Shown: one piece after another, positions 62,286 through 64,000 of the stretch
Layout of the letters: each line of letters starts with the position of its first letter
Position numbering within the stretch: the stretch's first letter is position 1
Assembly (NCBI RefSeq): GCF_029382255.1
Contig: NZ_JARLLG010000004.1
Location: forward strand, 1-64,000
Origin: Isoptericola croceus
GTDB taxonomy: Bacteria > Actinomycetota > Actinomycetes > Actinomycetales > Cellulomonadaceae
DNA: 64,000 nucleotides
Reading direction: 5' to 3'
Notes under the pieces: generated by a model
Seen by the model: only the letters and a program-made list of their open reading frames with translations
The model's database searches: none
Told to the model about the DNA's origin: nothing
Program-made: the position numbers and the translations under genes

Positions 62286-63083
62286 TCAGCGGTGCAGCTG
62301 GCGCAGCAGCTCCAGGGCAGCCTGGTGGGAGTCCGGCAACCCTTCCACCCACACACGCACCGGGCGACGCATGCTCTCGGCGACGCCCAGGACCTCCGCG
62401 TTGCGCTCCACGATCTTGCGCACCGACTGCGCCAGGCGAGCCGTCTCCGGCCCGCGCTCGCAGAGCACGGCGAACACGCCGTCGCTCAACGACGCCATCG
62501 GATGCCCGCTCCCGAAGACCTGGTCCAGCGTGCGGCCGACCGATGCGGCGCGCGCCATCCGCTGCCAGGCGCCCAGCTCGTCCACCGCCACGTCGAGGAT
62601 CACCAGGCAGTGCGAATCGGGGACGTCGCGGTCCGCGCGCTGCGCGAAGCCGTAGGTCTCGCGCAACCGTTCGCCCAGATAGTCAGCGGTGGGGAGCCCG
62701 GTGGCGGGGTCGCGGAGGCCGGACGGTCCAGGCTCCCGTTCCCGCACCAGCACCCACCCCTGCGCGGCACCGCGGACGGCGTCCACGTCGAGGGGGGCGC
62801 CGACGGACCGGTAGAGGCAGCCGACGTCGTCGAGCGTCTCGTCCAGGCCGATGCCAGCGGCGCTGCGTGCCGTGCCCAGTCGGTGGGCCGCCATCTCAGG
62901 AGAGCGGCCGGCCTCGAGTGCCTCCACGAGAGCATCCACCGCAGGGTGGTACCAGTCGCCAGGACGAAGCCATACTTCCGTCAGGCTGGCGGCGCGCCAG
63001 CGCTCACGGGTGTCGGTGGCTGGTGCGCCACCGGGGGGCAAGGGCAGGATCATGATGGTGGGACTTCCATAGGGCTTCATCAT
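62286..63083 (-). CDS. degenerate GGDEF-like domain protein
   Basis: A 265-residue soluble protein. The C-terminal half looks like a GGDEF fold without its catalytic signature: DPATGLPTADYLGERLRETY (the usual D-x-L-T-G-L-P-N/T-R entry), CLVILDVAVDELGAWQRMAR, and VFGSGHPMASLSDGVFAVLC in place of the G-G-D/E-E-F loop. It should not make c-di-GMP. The N-terminal half (AASLTEVWLRPGDWYHPAVD) is unassigned. It diverges from a sigma factor with a 160-bp gap and may regulate or be regulated with it. Confidence 0.65.
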   Translation of the reverse strand: MMKPYGSPTIMILPLPPGGAPATDTRERWRAASLTEVWLRPGDWYHPAVDALVEALEAGRSPEMAAHRLGTARSAAGIGLDETLDDVGCLYRSVGAPLDVDAVRGAAQGWVLVREREPGPSGLRDPATGLPTADYLGERLRETYGFAQRADRDVPDSHCLVILDVAVDELGAWQRMARAASVGRTLDQVFGSGHPMASLSDGVFAVLCERGPETARLAQSVRKIVERNAEVLGVAESMRRPVRVWVEGLPDSHQAALELLRQLHR

Positions 63084-63243
63084 GACGCAGTTCCGGCAAA
63101 CCGGCGCGGGTGAATCGCAGCCCAGCAGGATTCCCTCACCGCCGCGAGCCGCGCCGTCGGCGGAACGGGCGTAGAGTAGCGCCGTTCGTGCCCGACCGGG
63201 TGCGGGCGCGCACGGGGGCGCAACGAAGAAGCGGATTGGCGAC

Positions 63244-64000
63244 GTGACCGACGTCTACGTGGGATCGGACGGAACGGCTCCCAGCGATGGCGAGCTGATC
63301 CTCGAGGTGCGCAGCGGCAGCCTCGACGCCTACGGAGCCCTGTTCGAGCGGCACGCTTCGGCGGCCAAGGCCCTCGCCCGCCAGTACGTCTCGGCCGCCA
63401 GCGACGCGGACGACGTCGTCTCCGAGGCGTTCCAGCGTGTGCTCGGGGTGCTGCAGAAGGGCGATGGGCCCGACACGCACTTCCGCGCCTACCTGTTCAC
63501 CGTCGTGCGACGTCTCGCGGCCGACCTGTCCCGCCGAGCGCGCCGCATGCGCCCGACGGCGGACGAGGAGACCTTCGAGTCGGCGCTCGGCCCGTCGTCC
63601 TCGCCCGAGGACCCCGCCCTCGCCGGGTTCGAGAACACCGTGGTCGCACGCGCCTACCAGCGGCTGCCCGAACGGTGGCAGGCCGTCCTCTGGTACACCG
63701 AGATCGAACAGCTCACGCCTGCCCAGGTCGCGCCCATCCTCGGCCTGACGCCCAACGGGGTGTCCGCCCTCGCGTACCGCGCGCGCGAGGGCCTGCGCGT
63801 CGGCTACCTGCAGGAGCACCTCTCCACCGACCCCGCCGGCTCGTGCCGGACGGTCAACGCCCTGCTCGGTGGCTACGTCCGAGAATGCCTCTCCCGGCGC
63901 GAGATCGCCCAGGTCGACGCCCACCTCGAGGTGTGCGGCGACTGCCGGACCCTGGTGCTCGAGCTCAGCGACGTCGCGCACGGGATGCGGGCCGTCGTCG
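63244..64000 (+). CDS. sigma-70 family sigma factor with C-terminal zinc-finger tail (partial)
   Basis: The frame is open from GTG 63244 to the window end, at least 252 residues. Region 2 has SLDAYGALFERHASAAKALA with ASDADDVVSEAFQRVL. Region 4 has LPERWQAVLWYTEIEQLTPA with GLTPNGVSALAYRAREGLRV. After about residue 205 comes an anti-sigma-like zinc motif, ECLSRREIAQVDAHLEVCGD with CRTL (C-H-x3-C-x2-C). So sigma and a ZAS-like domain are fused in one chain, with more protein beyond the window. TAGAGT (63172-63177) is a likely -10 box. The regulon is unknown. Confidence 0.85.
   Translation, partial: MTDVYVGSDGTAPSDGELILEVRSGSLDAYGALFERHASAAKALARQYVSAASDADDVVSEAFQRVLGVLQKGDGPDTHFRAYLFTVVRRLAADLSRRARRMRPTADEETFESALGPSSSPEDPALAGFENTVVARAYQRLPERWQAVLWYTEIEQLTPAQVAPILGLTPNGVSALAYRAREGLRVGYLQEHLSTDPAGSCRTVNALLGGYVRECLSRREIAQVDAHLEVCGDCRTLVLELSDVAHGMRAVV

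Overview
The window is high-GC actinobacterial DNA, most likely from a Micrococcales genus such as Cellulomonas, Cellulosimicrobium or Isoptericola. That placement is inferred from the GC-rich codon use, the HspR-controlled dnaK operon, PAS-ANTAR and DUF4235 proteins, ATGA/GTGA gene overlaps, and many apparently leaderless genes with a TAnnnT box 6-9 nt before the start codon. It is ordinary chromosome, not a phage or plasmid: it opens with the 3' end of a 5S rRNA gene and its terminator. I saw no tRNA, CRISPR array or intact mobile element.

Layout. 0.2-2.9 kb: Rrf2 regulator with a TauE/SafE exporter, a PAS-ANTAR protein and a DUF4235 protein. 3-7 kb: a TPP riboswitch followed by the thiamine ABC transporter thiBPQ. 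7-9.9 kb: a LuxR-gene relic, a small lipoprotein, a frameshifted ATP-grasp gene and a PrsW-type protease. 9.9-14.7 kb: reductase-like protein, pgi, a phosphotransferase and a GNAT protein. 14.7-21.7 kb: a LacI-controlled sugar import and hydrolysis locus (binding protein, two permeases, GH3 glycosidase). 21.7-25 kb: S4 protein, LuxR regulator, cupin and M19 dipeptidase. 25-26.5 kb: a dead AbiE toxin-antitoxin pair. 26.5-31 kb: a PadR-ABC-FtsX exporter operon with a perfect palindromic operator. 31-35 kb: a membrane-anchored gluzincin and an ECF sigma factor paired with a membrane protein. 35-40.3 kb: a DosR/DosS-like island. 40-54.7 kb: lipid acyltransferase, AI-2E exporter, ArsR-SRPBCC pair, several enzymes, a KefB-like antiporter, a four-domain cold-shock protein, and a NarL-type two-component system. 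55-57.4 kb: methyltransferase, nucleotidyltransferase and an IS256-type transposase relic. 57.4-61.7 kb: dnaK-grpE-dnaJ-hspR with two HAIR operators. 61.7-64 kb: a DUF1540 Cys-rich protein, a degenerate GGDEF-like protein, and a sigma factor with a zinc-finger tail that runs off the end.

The most coherent functional block is 35.1-40.3 kb. A DoxX-like membrane protein, two tandem-domain universal stress proteins, a DevR-like response regulator and a GAF-GAF histidine kinase share GGGAC...GTCCC-type inverted repeats in front of the outer genes, which suggests a small hypoxia or redox dormancy regulon. It also carries a segmental-duplication scar, a second partial copy of the doxX end plus a response-regulator fragment.

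Gene decay is the second theme. Relics include a LuxR C-terminus, a one-base-frameshifted ATP-grasp gene, an AbiE pair with a nonsense codon and a 7-bp duplication, a 5'-truncated GNAT gene, an internally deleted copy of the gene at 49.9 kb, and an IS256-type tail. A perfect 20-bp inverted repeat between grpE and dnaJ is the most striking unexplained non-coding element.
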